DNA of 64,000 nucleotides from UBA9676 sp036005525 (lineage in GTDB: Bacteria > Actinomycetota > Actinomycetes > Streptosporangiales > Streptosporangiaceae): contig DASYQM010000450.1 in the NCBI GenBank assembly GCA_036005525.1, positions 1 to 64,000 on the forward strand, in the 5' to 3' direction. Positions 7,607 through 15,933 of this stretch are shown one piece after another. The notes below the pieces were generated by a model. That model worked only from the letters and a program-made list of their open reading frames with translations, was not told where the DNA came from and did no database searches. Positions within the stretch are counted from its first letter, which is position 1, and every line of letters starts with the position of its first letter. The position numbers and the translations under genes are program-made.

Positions 7607-8878
7607 ATGCCGACATTGGCTGTTGTGGGCGCGGGGCCGAAGGGAATCGCGATCGCTGCCAAGGCACGGGCGCTGGCGGCGGCCGGCCTCGACGCGCCGC
7701 GCGTCGTGCTGGTCGAGCGAAGCGCCGTCGCCGGGAACTGGAGCGGGCAGCAGGGTTACACCAGCGGCCTGCTGCCGCTCGGCACGCCCGCGGAGAAGGA
7801 CGTCGGTTTCCCGTACGCCGACAGCTGGGGGCCGGCCTCGCCCGCGGTCACCGCGGCGATGGCGGACTACAGCTGGCAGCGGCACCTGATCGCACACGGC
7901 GTGTACGCCGACTGGGTGGACCGCGGCCGCCTCCGCCCGGCGCACCGGCAGTGGAGTCATTACCTGCGCGAAGTCGCCAGCAGGGCGGATGCCGAGATCG
8001 TCGCCGGGGAGGTGGCCGGCCTCGAGGCCGTCGGCGACCGCTGGCGGCTGGCGCTCGGCCCGGGGGAGGTGATCTGGGCCGACGGCGTCGTTTTCACCGG
8101 CGCGGGCCCGCCGGTCCGCGTACCAGGCCAGCCGCAGCGGCACCCGCGCGTGCTCGACGGACGCAGCTACTGGCTGCGCGAGCGATCGCCCGGCAAGCAC
8201 GTCGCGCAGAGCGTGTGCGTGATCGGCAGCGGCGAGACCGCGGCCTCGGTCGTCATCAGCCTGCTGGGCAAGTCGCACAAGCACTCCACGGTCGACGTCC
8301 TGACCAGCCGCGGCGTCCTCTATTCGCGCGGGGAGAGCTACGACGAGAACCGCTTCTACTCCGACCCCGGCGACTGGCCGGGGCTGGCCGAGTCACACCG
8401 GCGCGAGTTCCTTGAGCGCACCGACCGAGGCGTGTTCTCCCAGCAGGCCGAGGCGATCCTGAACGCCTCGCGCGGCTTTCGCACGCTCGCCGGGCGAGCG
8501 GCCGCGATCGACGCAGGCGAGCGACAGGTAGTCGTCACGATCGAGTACGGCAGCGAGCGCGACCGCGTCGCCTACGACCTCGTCGTCGTCGCGATCGGGT
8601 TCGAGACCCGCTGGTTCGAGCGGCTGCTCGGCGGCGAGGCCCGCCGCCGGCTCAGCGACGCGCTCGCCGGCGCCGACCTCGAACGAGAGATCGGGCTCGA
8701 TCTGTCGGTCGTCGGCCTGCGCCCGCCGCTGCATCTGCCGCTGGCCGCCGGCCTCGCTCAGGGGCCGGGCTTTCCCAACCTGAGCTGCCTCGGCCTGCTG
8801 AGCGACCGCGTCCTGCGCACCTATGTCAGGCAGGAGGAGCCGGCGCCCACTGCGCCCGGAAGGAGGGAGCGTGTCTGA
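7607..8878 (+). CDS. SidA/IucD/PvdA-like flavin N-monooxygenase
   Basis: 423-aa FAD/NADPH-dependent enzyme related to lysine N6- and ornithine N5-hydroxylases. FAD motif GAGPKG lies at 8-13, followed by the substrate-side NWSGQQGYTSG and LGTPAEKDVGFPY segments. The NADPH motif GSGETAAS is near residue 205, and the C-terminal FAD-closing motif reads GLLSDRV. Siderophore or hydroxamate synthetases are not adjacent, so hydroxamate production here is unproven. The stop overlaps the start of the next small gene by 8 nt, so the two are translationally linked. Confidence 0.85.
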   Translation: MPTLAVVGAGPKGIAIAAKARALAAAGLDAPRVVLVERSAVAGNWSGQQGYTSGLLPLGTPAEKDVGFPYADSWGPASPAVTAAMADYSWQRHLIAHGVYADWVDRGRLRPAHRQWSHYLREVASRADAEIVAGEVAGLEAVGDRWRLALGPGEVIWADGVVFTGAGPPVRVPGQPQRHPRVLDGRSYWLRERSPGKHVAQSVCVIGSGETAASVVISLLGKSHKHSTVDVLTSRGVLYSRGESYDENRFYSDPGDWPGLAESHRREFLERTDRGVFSQQAEAILNASRGFRTLAGRAAAIDAGERQVVVTIEYGSERDRVAYDLVVVAIGFETRWFERLLGGEARRRLSDALAGADLEREIGLDLSVVGLRPPLHLPLAAGLAQGPGFPNLSCLGLLSDRVLRTYVRQEEPAPTAPGRRERV

Positions 8879-9050
8879 GACGACCGGTGAGGTGTGGGAG
8901 AGCGACGATTGCGTCCGGCGCACGGTGGTCATGCCGATCGCGCTGGCCGAGCGGCTGGCCGCCCGGGCCGAGCAGCGTGACCTGTCGGTCAGCGACCTGC
9001 TCGTCGAGTACGCGGAGGAAGGCCTGCGGCGCGACGCCGCGGACGGCTGA
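8871..9050 (+). CDS. Small ribbon-helix-helix-like protein
   Basis: 59-aa acidic protein. GTG 8871 is preceded by AAGGAGGGAGC, a strong ribosome site inside the end of the monooxygenase gene. Residues about 17-52 read as a ribbon-helix-helix: strand RRTVVMPIAL, helix AERLAARAEQR, turn, then helix DLLVEYAEEGLRR. This resembles CopG/Arc-type DNA-binding antitoxins. No toxin follows; its partner is the upstream monooxygenase. It could be an autoregulator of that pair. The fold assignment rests on pattern only. Confidence 0.65.
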   Translation: MSETTGEVWESDDCVRRTVVMPIALAERLAARAEQRDLSVSDLLVEYAEEGLRRDAADG

Positions 9051-9099
9051 CCGCGGTCTCGGCTGGCCCGCCGGACCCGGGCATGCCGTTGCCTGCCGC

Positions 9100-9528
9100 C
9101 TAGACGAAGTGCATCTCGGCGTGGCGCGGCTCACTGTCAACGAGCTGGTCGCAGGTCGGGCAGTACCAGCGGGCCTCGATGGGGGTGCCGCACGCGGGGT
9201 GGCGGGGCGTGTCCGCCGGGTCGGTGTGCCCGGCCCCCCAGTGCGCCAGCAGGCGGAGCGCCCCGGCGAGCTCCCTGCCCTCCGCCGTCAGCTGGTAGGC
9301 GGCCCGCGGCGGCCGCTCGGAGTAGGGCCGGGCCACCAGCAGCGCCTCGCGCTCGAGCCGCTTGAGCCGCTCGGACAGGATGTTCGGCGCGATGCCCGGG
9401 ATCTGGCCGAGAAGATCGTTGAACCGGCGCGGCCCGTCCAGGAGCGCCTCCACCACCAGCAGCGTCCACCGGTCGCCGACCCTGGCCAGCGCCTCGGCGA
9501 GCGGTGAGTCGTGCTCGGGTTCGGCCAT
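9100..9528 (-). CDS. HxlR-family winged-helix regulator with C-terminal zinc-ribbon-like motif
   Basis: 142-aa MarR-like HxlR regulator: winged helix from about 8 to 95 (LARVGDRWTLLVVEALLDG ... LSERLKRLEREALLV). The C-terminal HPACG...WYCPTCDQL segment contributes three cysteines and a histidine that could bind zinc or sense thiol oxidation. The ATG is 7 nt after a TACGAT element (9536-9541), so the mRNA is probably leaderless. It is divergent from the HtrA-like gene across a large palindrome that covers its -35 area, which suggests autorepression and control of the protease. Confidence 0.88.
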   Translation of the reverse strand: MAEPEHDSPLAEALARVGDRWTLLVVEALLDGPRRFNDLLGQIPGIAPNILSERLKRLEREALLVARPYSERPPRAAYQLTAEGRELAGALRLLAHWGAGHTDPADTPRHPACGTPIEARWYCPTCDQLVDSEPRHAEMHFV

Positions 9529-9535
9529 GCCCCCG

Positions 9536-9541
9536 ATCGTA
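9536..9541 (-). promoter_or_regulatory. -10 element (TACGAT) of the HxlR gene
   Basis: Reading on the minus strand, TACGAT is followed by 7 nt and ATG 9528. The expected -35 position falls inside the palindrome 9560-9591. Confidence 0.5.
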
Positions 9542-9559
9542 GCCGGTTGACAAGTGGGT

Positions 9560-9591
9560 AGTTAGTAGTAATTTGCAAGTTACTATTAACT
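9560..9591. promoter_or_regulatory. 32-bp near-perfect palindrome, probable HxlR operator
   Basis: The arms AGTTAGTAGTAA (9560-9571) and TTACTATTAACT (9580-9591) match at 11 of 12 positions, and the centre TTGCAA is itself palindromic. Overall 14 of 16 base pairs are symmetric. It is strikingly AT-rich for this genome. The TAGTAA-N8-TTACTA core resembles known HxlR-family sites such as YodB (TACT...AGTA). It lies between the divergent HxlR and HtrA-like genes. Confidence 0.75.
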
Positions 9592-9610
9592 CGACCGGCT
9601 GGAGGCGGCG

Positions 9611-10522
9611 ATGGCGATCCTCGACGAGATACAGGCAAACATCAGGCAGCTAGCCGAAGGCGCCGGGCCCTCGGTGGTGGGCATCGGGCAGCGGTGGGGC
9701 GTCGGCTCCGGCATCGTGCTCGCGGACGGGCGGGTGCTGACCAACGCGCACAACGTGCGCGGCGACCAGGTGACGGTCACCTTCGCCGACGGGCGGACCG
9801 CGGATGGAAGCGTGGCCGGGCACGACATTGACGGCGACCTGGCCGTCATCGACGTCGACACCGGCGGGGCTCCGGTGCTGCCGTGGGCCAGCGGCCCGTC
9901 CGCGGAGCTGGGGATGCCGGTGTTTGCCCTGTCCAACCCGGGCGGGCGTGGGCTCAGGGTCACGTTCGGGTTTGTCTCGGGCATCGAGCGGACCTTCCGC
10001 GGTCCCCGCGGCCGGCGCATCACCGGCAGCCTCGAGCACACCGCTCCGCTGCTGCCCGGCTCCTCGGGCGGCCCGGTCCTCAGCGCCGGGGGAGAGCTGC
10101 TCGGGATCAACACGAACCGCCTCGGTGAGGGCTTCTACCTGGCCATACCCGCCGACGACGCGCTGCGCGGCCGGGCCGACGCGCTCGCCCGCGGGGAATC
10201 GGCGACATCGCCGCGGCTCGGCGTCGCGATCGCTCCCGGTTACGTCGCCAGGCGGCTCCGCCGCGCCGTCGGCCTGCCGGAGACCGAGGGCCTGCTCATC
10301 CGCGAGGTCGTGGACGACAGCCCGGCCGCCCGCGCGGGTCTCGCCCGGGGCGACCTGATCGTGTCGGCCGGAGGCCGGCCGACCCGCACACCCGACGATC
10401 TGTTCGACGCGCTCCAGGCGGCACGGGGGGGCACCGTCGAGCTGAACATCGTGCGCGGCACCGACGAACGGGCCGTTCAGGTGACGTTCGGCGACGCCGG
10501 ACAGCCGGGCCAGGAGGTATAG
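9611..10522 (+). CDS. HtrA/DegP-like serine protease with PDZ domain, apparently cytosolic
   Basis: 303-aa S1C protease. The catalytic triad is visible: H47 (TNAHNV), D76 (GDLAVID) and S152 (GSSGGP). A single PDZ domain occupies about 200-295 (GLLIREVVDDSPAARAGLARGDLI). There is no signal peptide or membrane anchor, unlike most actinobacterial HtrA proteins. The start has GGAGG 6 nt upstream. Divergence from an HxlR regulator across an operator suggests induction by redox or electrophile stress rather than envelope stress (inference). Confidence 0.9.
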   Translation: MAILDEIQANIRQLAEGAGPSVVGIGQRWGVGSGIVLADGRVLTNAHNVRGDQVTVTFADGRTADGSVAGHDIDGDLAVIDVDTGGAPVLPWASGPSAELGMPVFALSNPGGRGLRVTFGFVSGIERTFRGPRGRRITGSLEHTAPLLPGSSGGPVLSAGGELLGINTNRLGEGFYLAIPADDALRGRADALARGESATSPRLGVAIAPGYVARRLRRAVGLPETEGLLIREVVDDSPAARAGLARGDLIVSAGGRPTRTPDDLFDALQAARGGTVELNIVRGTDERAVQVTFGDAGQPGQEV

Positions 10523-10571
10523 GCGCCGCCGCCGGCCGGGACCGTGACCGGCGTCGCGCTGTGGCCGGGAG

Positions 10572-11846
10572 TCAGGCCGGGGCGGGGCGCAGCTCGGGGG
10601 GCACGTGGCTGGCGAGCCGCGCCGCCACCGCCGCCGCGGTCTCGGTCACGGCGTCGACGGCCTCACCGGAGCCGGCGGCCGCGCAACGGTCCGCCATGGT
10701 GGCGACCCGTTCGGACAGCAGCGCCCAGGCGGCGCCACGCGCGGGGATGAAGTTGCCCATCTGGTAGTACATCTCGAAGGTGGGCCCCGCGGTGCGGCCA
10801 GGGTGTGCCGCTCCGGCCGGCAGGCGGGTCAGCGCCCGCCCGAGCGGCGCCAGCACACCGGCCATCAGCTGGAACGCGCAGTCCGTGAGCACGCCGAGCT
10901 GCTCGTCGGTCTCGTCGGTGTGGGTGAAGAACCTGGTCAGCAGCTGCAGCAGCGTTTCGTATCCGAGGTTGAACAGCTCGGCGACCGCGCGGGCGGCCGG
11001 CTCGGTCAGCAGCGGCTGCGGCTCGGGGATGTCGAAGGGCTGCCGCGTGAAGGCCGGGATGACCGGCCGGGCCGGGTCGAAGGACGGGTCCTGCTCGCGG
11101 AGCTGGCTGTATTCGTCCCAGATGCGCAGGAACCGGCCGTAGTGCGCGGACTGCCAGTCGCCGCGGGCGCCCTCACCCTGCTCGATGATCTCCTCGATGG
11201 CGGCGTGCGCCGATTTCAGGCCGGTGACGGCGACGAGCTGTGGCCAGCGGAACATCTCCGGGGTGGCCTGGGCCCGCGGCGGCCCCACGAACAGGCCCTG
11301 CTCACCGAGGCGGCCGGCCAGACGGCTCAGGCCGTTCATGATTCCGCGGTAGAGGTGCCCTACGGTGGAGAAGTCCTGCAGGCGGGGCATGACCTCGCTG
11401 GGTTCGACCGGCTCCGGCGGTGGCTCGGCGGGGACGAACCCCGCCGCGTCCAGCCGTGCCATGCCTTCGGGCCGCTCCAGGTACAGGAAGTGGGTGAGCG
11501 CTGCCTCGCCGAACGGCAGCAGCGCGAACTGCACGCCCGGCGGCAGGTACTCCGAGCGGCGCGGGAAGTTCGGCCGGGAAAGGGACGGCGCGGCGCCGAT
11601 GGCCGTCATGACGTTGGCGACGAGAGAGAGGTGCAGCATCTCCTCGATGGCGATGCCGGCCAGCGTCTCGCGCCATCTGGCGACCGCCTCGGCCTGCGCG
11701 GCGGTCAGGCCCTCATCGGGATCGGTCTTGAGGCTGAAGCAGGCATACAGGTACTGGCACATGATCAGGTGCTCAAGCTGAGACGCCTCGATCAGCAAGT
11801 CCCACAGGTGCTCACGGTTCTCGACAACAATTTCCGGCTCGCTCAT
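10572..11846 (-). CDS. Ferritin-like domain protein (VioB / iminophenyl-pyruvate dimer synthase-like)
   Basis: 424-aa protein whose N-terminal about 230 residues form a ferritin-like helical bundle of the VioB family. The first helix (LEHLIMCQYLYACFSLK) and the IEEMLHLSLVANVM motif supply E and ExxH di-iron ligands. The remainder is helical. In violacein, rebeccamycin and staurosporine pathways VioB/RebD-type enzymes couple indole imines, but no indole oxidase or halogenase is nearby, so this is probably a stand-alone family member of unknown role. ATG 11846 is chosen for GGGGAG 5-8 nt upstream. Confidence 0.8.
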   Translation of the reverse strand: MSEPEIVVENREHLWDLLIEASQLEHLIMCQYLYACFSLKTDPDEGLTAAQAEAVARWRETLAGIAIEEMLHLSLVANVMTAIGAAPSLSRPNFPRRSEYLPPGVQFALLPFGEAALTHFLYLERPEGMARLDAAGFVPAEPPPEPVEPSEVMPRLQDFSTVGHLYRGIMNGLSRLAGRLGEQGLFVGPPRAQATPEMFRWPQLVAVTGLKSAHAAIEEIIEQGEGARGDWQSAHYGRFLRIWDEYSQLREQDPSFDPARPVIPAFTRQPFDIPEPQPLLTEPAARAVAELFNLGYETLLQLLTRFFTHTDETDEQLGVLTDCAFQLMAGVLAPLGRALTRLPAGAAHPGRTAGPTFEMYYQMGNFIPARGAAWALLSERVATMADRCAAAGSGEAVDAVTETAAAVAARLASHVPPELRPAPA

Positions 11847-11970
11847 CCGTGCTCCCCGGAGGTCGCCTTGGTCACCGCCCGAACAGAGCCACATTACTGC
11901 CCGCCGGGCCAGTGTCCCGCGTCACGCGCTCGCGGCAGGCGGTCATGACAGGTGGCTGGTTCCGCACCGC

Positions 11971-11976
11971 TAGGAT
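11971..11976 (+). promoter_or_regulatory. -10 element (TAGGAT), leaderless gene 11983
   Basis: TAGGAT then 6 nt then GTG 11983, with no ribosome site: the typical leaderless layout. Confidence 0.6.
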
Positions 11977-11982
11977 CGCGCT

Positions 11983-12933
11983 GTGCGATCGGTCGAGGGC
12001 CTGCATGGCGCGGTGACCGTCACCAGGGCAGGATCGGTCGAGGTGGAGCTGGCCGGGGGCCTGGCCGACGCCGGGTCCGGCGCCGGGTGCACGCCGCAGA
12101 CCCGGTTCCAGATCGCCTCGGTGAGCAAGCAGTTCGCTGCCACCGCGGTCATGATTCTCGCCGAGTGCGGGGCGGTTGCGCTCGGCGAGCCGGTGGCACG
12201 GTGGCTGCCGGGCAGCCCGCCGCAGTGGCGGCAGGTCACGCTGCACCACCTGCTGACCCACACCGCCGGGGTACGCCATTGGGGCGACGCGCCCGGCTTC
12301 GCACCTTCGCAGCCGATGACCATCCGCGACCGCCTGGCCCTGATTCAGCAGGCGCCGCTGCTCACCGAGCCGGGCACGCAATGGCGCTACAGCAGCCCCG
12401 GCTACCTGCTGGCCGGGCTCATCGTGGAGCGGGCCAGTGGCCGACCGTATCCGGACTTCATCACCGAGCGGATCCTGTCCCCGCTGGGGCTGACGTCGAC
12501 CACCGCCGGTGGTGCGCCGGCGGGCGCCGCCACGGCGCGCGGTTACCGGAACGGCGAGCCGGTCGTGCCGTGGGACCTCAGTGCGATGCCGGGCACCGGC
12601 GATATCTGTTCCACCGCCCCCGACCTGGCCCGGTTCACCACCGCTCTCCACTCGGGGCAACTGCTCACCGACGGCTCGCTGCGGCTGCTGCGCACGCCAC
12701 ACGCGCCGGTCGGCGCCGATGACGGCTCCGGCGACGGATGGCTGACCAGCGACGGCTATGGATACGGTCAGTTCGTCGGCACGATCGCCGGGCAGACCGC
12801 CTACTTCCATCCCGGCGACAACCCCGGCTACCAGTCGTTCGCCGCCTGGATCCCCGCCCACGCGGCCTGCGTCGTGATCCTCGCCAACGAGGAGACGACA
12901 AGCATTGAGGGCCTTCTCAAGCAGTTGTTGTGA
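11983..12933 (+). CDS. Serine hydrolase of the beta-lactamase/AmpC fold
   Basis: 316-aa class C beta-lactamase-like esterase/peptidase. The SxxK motif is ASVSKQF (nucleophile serine and lysine). The second motif is YSSPGY, where Y-S-N is usual, and the C-terminal HPGDNPGY replaces KTG, as is common in this family. No signal peptide, so it is probably intracellular. GTG start is leaderless. The next gene begins 5 nt after the stop, suggesting an operon with the PLP enzyme. Confidence 0.88.
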   Translation: MRSVEGLHGAVTVTRAGSVEVELAGGLADAGSGAGCTPQTRFQIASVSKQFAATAVMILAECGAVALGEPVARWLPGSPPQWRQVTLHHLLTHTAGVRHWGDAPGFAPSQPMTIRDRLALIQQAPLLTEPGTQWRYSSPGYLLAGLIVERASGRPYPDFITERILSPLGLTSTTAGGAPAGAATARGYRNGEPVVPWDLSAMPGTGDICSTAPDLARFTTALHSGQLLTDGSLRLLRTPHAPVGADDGSGDGWLTSDGYGYGQFVGTIAGQTAYFHPGDNPGYQSFAAWIPAHAACVVILANEETTSIEGLLKQLL

Positions 12934-12937
12934 AGCG

Positions 12938-13879
12938 ATGGAGGTTCGGTTGGATCGTCCGGGCGGAATTTCCGCTATCGGGGGCACGCCCGTGGTGCGG
13001 CTGGCACACATGGCCGATGCTGGCTGCGCCGAGGTCTGGGTGAAGATGGAGGCGGCCAACCCCACCGGCTCCTACAAGGACCGGATGGCGCTGGCGATGA
13101 TCGAGGCCGCTGAGGCCGATGGCCGCCTCCGGCCGGGCCAGCCGGTCGTCGAGTACACCGGCGGGAGCACCGGCTCGTCCCTGGCGTTCGTCTGCGCGGT
13201 GAAGGGTTACCCGCTGCGGATCGTGTCCTCCGATGCGTTCGCGGTCGAGAAGATCCGCACGATGCGGGCGTTCGGCGCCGAGGTCGAGCTGATACCGAGT
13301 CCCGACGGCATCACGCCTGAGCTGATTCCGGCGATGATGCGCAGGGCAGCCGAGATCGCCGCGGAGACGGGCGGGTTCGCCACCGACCAGTTCAACAACG
13401 CCGATATGGTGGGCGGCTACCGCCGGCTCGGCGAGGAAGTGCTGGATCAGCTCCCCGGGCCGCTGCCGGTCGGCGCGTTCTGCAGCTACGTCGGCACCGC
13501 CGGCTGCTTTCTGGGCGTCAGCCGCGCGCTGGCGGCCGCCGCCCCCGCACTGCACCGGGCCGTCGTCGAGCCCGGTGAGTCGGCCGTTCTGTCGGGCGGG
13601 CCGCTCGGCACCCACCACATCGAGGGCGGCGGTATTGGCTACCGCCCGCCGCTGCTGGACCCCGCCGACTACGACGAGGTCATCGCGGTTCCGGAAGCCG
13701 ACGCGTTCGAGATTGCCCGCCGGGCCGCGCGCGCCGAGGGGATCTTCTCGGGCCCCTCGACCGGCGCCAACCTCGTAGCCGCGCTGGAGATCGCCCGCCG
13801 GCTTGGTCCCGGCCACCGGGTGGTCACCATCCAGGTCGACAGCGGCCTGAAATACCTCGCCGGCCCGCTCTACGCCTGA
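12938..13879 (+). CDS. Cysteine-synthase-family PLP-dependent lyase
   Basis: 313-aa fold-type II PLP enzyme. Schiff-base lysine is in NPTGSYKDRM, the substrate loop is GGSTGSSLAF, and the C-terminal IFSGPSTGANLVAALEIAR segment matches cysteine synthase/cystathionine beta-synthase relatives. Whether it makes cysteine or acts on another O-activated serine is not decidable. ATG 12938 is preferred over an upstream in-frame ATG that lies inside the previous gene. Confidence 0.88.
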   Translation: MEVRLDRPGGISAIGGTPVVRLAHMADAGCAEVWVKMEAANPTGSYKDRMALAMIEAAEADGRLRPGQPVVEYTGGSTGSSLAFVCAVKGYPLRIVSSDAFAVEKIRTMRAFGAEVELIPSPDGITPELIPAMMRRAAEIAAETGGFATDQFNNADMVGGYRRLGEEVLDQLPGPLPVGAFCSYVGTAGCFLGVSRALAAAAPALHRAVVEPGESAVLSGGPLGTHHIEGGGIGYRPPLLDPADYDEVIAVPEADAFEIARRAARAEGIFSGPSTGANLVAALEIARRLGPGHRVVTIQVDSGLKYLAGPLYA

Positions 13880-13906
13880 CCCCGCCGAGCGATCCTGTGC
13901 CGGTGG

Positions 13907-13912
13907 CATCAT
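13907..13912 (+). promoter_or_regulatory. -10 element (CATCAT), leaderless gene 13919
   Basis: CATCAT, 6 nt, then GTG 13919. It keeps A at position 2 and T at position 6. Confidence 0.4.
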
Positions 13913-13918
13913 TGGCGG

Positions 13919-14458
13919 GTGCCGCTGTTCGCATTTGAGGGCCGTGAGCCCAAGATCAGCTCCGCCGCGTGGATCGCGCCCACCGCCACCCTGGTCGGGG
14001 ACGTGCGCGTCGAGGCGGAGGCATCTGTCTGGTACGGGGCCGTGCTGCGGGCCGATTTCGGGCCGATCGTCGTGCGGCGGGGAGCCAACATCCAGGACGG
14101 GTCGGTGCTGCACGGGGGCAGCGACCCGGTGACCGAGGTCGGAGAGGGGGCGACGGTCGGTCACCTGTGCGTGGTCCATGGCGCGGTCATCGGCGCGGAC
14201 GCGCTGGTGGGCAACGGCGCCACCGTGCTCGACGGCGCGACCGTCGGCGGCCGGGCGCTGATCGCGGCGGGCGCCACCGTGCCGCCGGGGATGACCATCC
14301 CCGATGGCATGCTCGCCGCCGGGGTCCCCGCCCGGGTTGTCGGGGAGCTCACCGCCGGTGCGAAGCAGTGGGTGCAGGCCAATCCCGGGATCTACCGGGA
14401 ACTGGCACGGCGTCACGCCGCGGGTGCCCGGCCCGTCACCGGCCAGCGGGGCGGGTAG
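13919..14458 (+). CDS. Gamma-class carbonic anhydrase family protein
   Basis: 179-aa left-handed beta-helix trimer protein (YrdA/PaaY/CaiE type) built of hexapeptide repeats. The three zinc-ligand histidines are present: H65 (GSVLH), H82 and H87 (GHLCVVH). The acidic and Gln residues around NIQDGS that support the active site are also there. It may hydrate CO2 or be a CoA-thioesterase-like relative. GTG start, leaderless. Confidence 0.93.
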   Translation: MPLFAFEGREPKISSAAWIAPTATLVGDVRVEAEASVWYGAVLRADFGPIVVRRGANIQDGSVLHGGSDPVTEVGEGATVGHLCVVHGAVIGADALVGNGATVLDGATVGGRALIAAGATVPPGMTIPDGMLAAGVPARVVGELTAGAKQWVQANPGIYRELARRHAAGARPVTGQRGG

Positions 14459-14462
14459 CCGC

Positions 14463-14488
14463 GACCGGACGGCCGCCGCGTCCGGGTC
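14463..14488. terminator. Stem-loop between convergent genes
   Basis: GACCGGACG (14463-14471) pairs with CGTCCGGGTC (14479-14488) with one bulged C and a 7-nt loop. Its place between two convergent genes supports a bidirectional terminator; no U-tract. Confidence 0.4.
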
Positions 14489-15179
14489 AGCAGCCCAGGG
14501 CATCGGCGAGGTGGCTGAGCCCATCGGCCTCGAGCAGGCCGTCCAGCGCGGGCGGGTCCGCCGGAGACGCGCCGGGACCCCACTCGAAGGGACGGCGGAC
14601 GAAGATCGGGCGAAGTCCCACCGCGGCCGCGGCACGCAGGTCTGAGGGGTGCGCGGCCACCATCCCGGCCTCCTGCGGCCGGCAATCGAGCAGGTCGAGT
14701 GCGGTCAGGTACACCCTGGGGTCGGGTTTGTAGCTGGCGGAGAGCTGGGCGGAGAGCACGGCATCGACGCGAAGGTCGGCGAACTTGAGCAGGTCGGCAA
14801 GCAACGCGACATGGCCGTTCGACAACGTGGCGGTGACGTGCGTGCGGCGCAGCCGGTCGAGCCCCTCCCGGCTGTCCGGCCAGGCCCGCAGCTGCCGCCA
14901 GCCCCTGACGAGGGATTCCCGGGCGGTGGCCGATAGCGAGACGCCGCGCTCCGCGAGCACGCGGCTCAGCGTCTCGCGCTGAAGAGAATCGAGGTCGCGC
15001 CAGGCGGCGCCCTGCCGCACCCGGTCCAGCGCGGGCTGATACGCGCGACGCCAGTCGTCGATGATGCCCGCCCAGTCGGCCCGCGGCCCGGCCCGGCCCC
15101 TGGCCGTCGCTGCGAGCTCGATCATGCTGGACCGCCAGTCCACCAGCGTTCCGAAGACATCGAACAGCAGCACACGCAT
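14487..15179 (-). CDS. HAD-family hydrolase, haloacid dehalogenase type II
   Basis: 230-aa HAD enzyme with nucleophile D7 in LLFDVFGTLVDWR, the type II dehalogenase opening. Motif II is TLSNGHV, motif III lysine is in SASYKPDPRVY, and motif IV is VAAHPSDLRAA, where the usual acidic pair is reduced to one D. It probably hydrolyses an L-2-haloacid or a phosphate ester. It stands alone, convergent with the carbonic anhydrase gene. Confidence 0.85.
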   Translation of the reverse strand: MRVLLFDVFGTLVDWRSSMIELAATARGRAGPRADWAGIIDDWRRAYQPALDRVRQGAAWRDLDSLQRETLSRVLAERGVSLSATARESLVRGWRQLRAWPDSREGLDRLRRTHVTATLSNGHVALLADLLKFADLRVDAVLSAQLSASYKPDPRVYLTALDLLDCRPQEAGMVAAHPSDLRAAAAVGLRPIFVRRPFEWGPGASPADPPALDGLLEADGLSHLADALGC

Positions 15180-15261
15180 CGGCCTTCACCCGCTCCCTGT
15201 CAGACGCGCCGGGACCCTGCTGGGGGACACGACACCGATGCTAGGCAAGGGGCCGCGCCTT

Positions 15262-15267
15262 TAGAGT
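15262..15267 (+). promoter_or_regulatory. -10 element (TAGAGT), leaderless gene 15274
   Basis: TAGAGT, 6 nt, ATG 15274. This favours ATG 15274 over the in-frame GTG two codons upstream. Confidence 0.6.
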
Positions 15268-15273
15268 GTGTCC

Positions 15274-15933
15274 ATGACGGGCGAGGTGGCGCCGCTGGGG
15301 CGCGGCGACGACGCGGCCCCACCTGACGACCTGCGTGCGTCGCACCAGGACCGGGATCGGGTCGCCGAGCTCCTGCGGATAGCCGCGGGTGACGGCCGGC
15401 TGACCGTGGAAGAGCTCGGCGAGCGGCTCGAGAAGGCGCTGACCGCGCGCACCTATGGCGAGCTCGCGGCGCTGAGCAGAGATCTGCCGGCCGCACCGGG
15501 TTTCCCAGCGGGCGGGCCGGCCGCTGAGCCGAAGAGCCTCATCCGCATCGACCGCCGGAGCGGCAGTGCGAAACGGGACGGCCGCTGGCTCGTGCCGCAC
15601 CGGATTGAGGTCCGGGTCACGAGCGGCCACGTGAAACTCGATTTCACCGAGGCGGTGATCACGCAGTCGCCGCTCCAGATCGACGCCGACGTCCGCAGCG
15701 GCTCGCTCAAGCTGGTGACGAAGCCCGGCGTTGTGGTCGACACCGATGACGTGGCGGTCCGCAGCGGCAGCGTAAGGGTCCGGGCTCCATGGGGCCCGGA
15801 GGTACCCGTCATCCTGCAGGTCCAGGTGTCAGGCAAGGTCGGCAGCGGCCACATCACGGCAGGCCCTCCCCGCCGTAACTTCTGGCAGTGGCTCCTGCGC
15901 CGTCCCAGGCCCTATGCGCCCGCCGCGCCCTGA
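15274..15933 (+). CDS. DUF1707 (SHOCT-like) domain protein
   Basis: 219-aa actinobacterial protein. Residues about 18-75 are DUF1707 (LRASHQDRDRVAELLRIAAGDGRL ... ALTARTYGELAALSRDLP). Residues about 95-200 are a repetitive beta-rich segment (VRSGSLKLVTKPG, VRSGSVRVRAP) like DUF2807/DUF4097-type solenoids. No signal peptide or membrane helix. Function unknown; DUF1707 proteins are often linked to sporulation or envelope genes. The stop overlaps the next gene by 20 nt. Confidence 0.82.
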   Translation: MTGEVAPLGRGDDAAPPDDLRASHQDRDRVAELLRIAAGDGRLTVEELGERLEKALTARTYGELAALSRDLPAAPGFPAGGPAAEPKSLIRIDRRSGSAKRDGRWLVPHRIEVRVTSGHVKLDFTEAVITQSPLQIDADVRSGSLKLVTKPGVVVDTDDVAVRSGSVRVRAPWGPEVPVILQVQVSGKVGSGHITAGPPRRNFWQWLLRRPRPYAPAAP

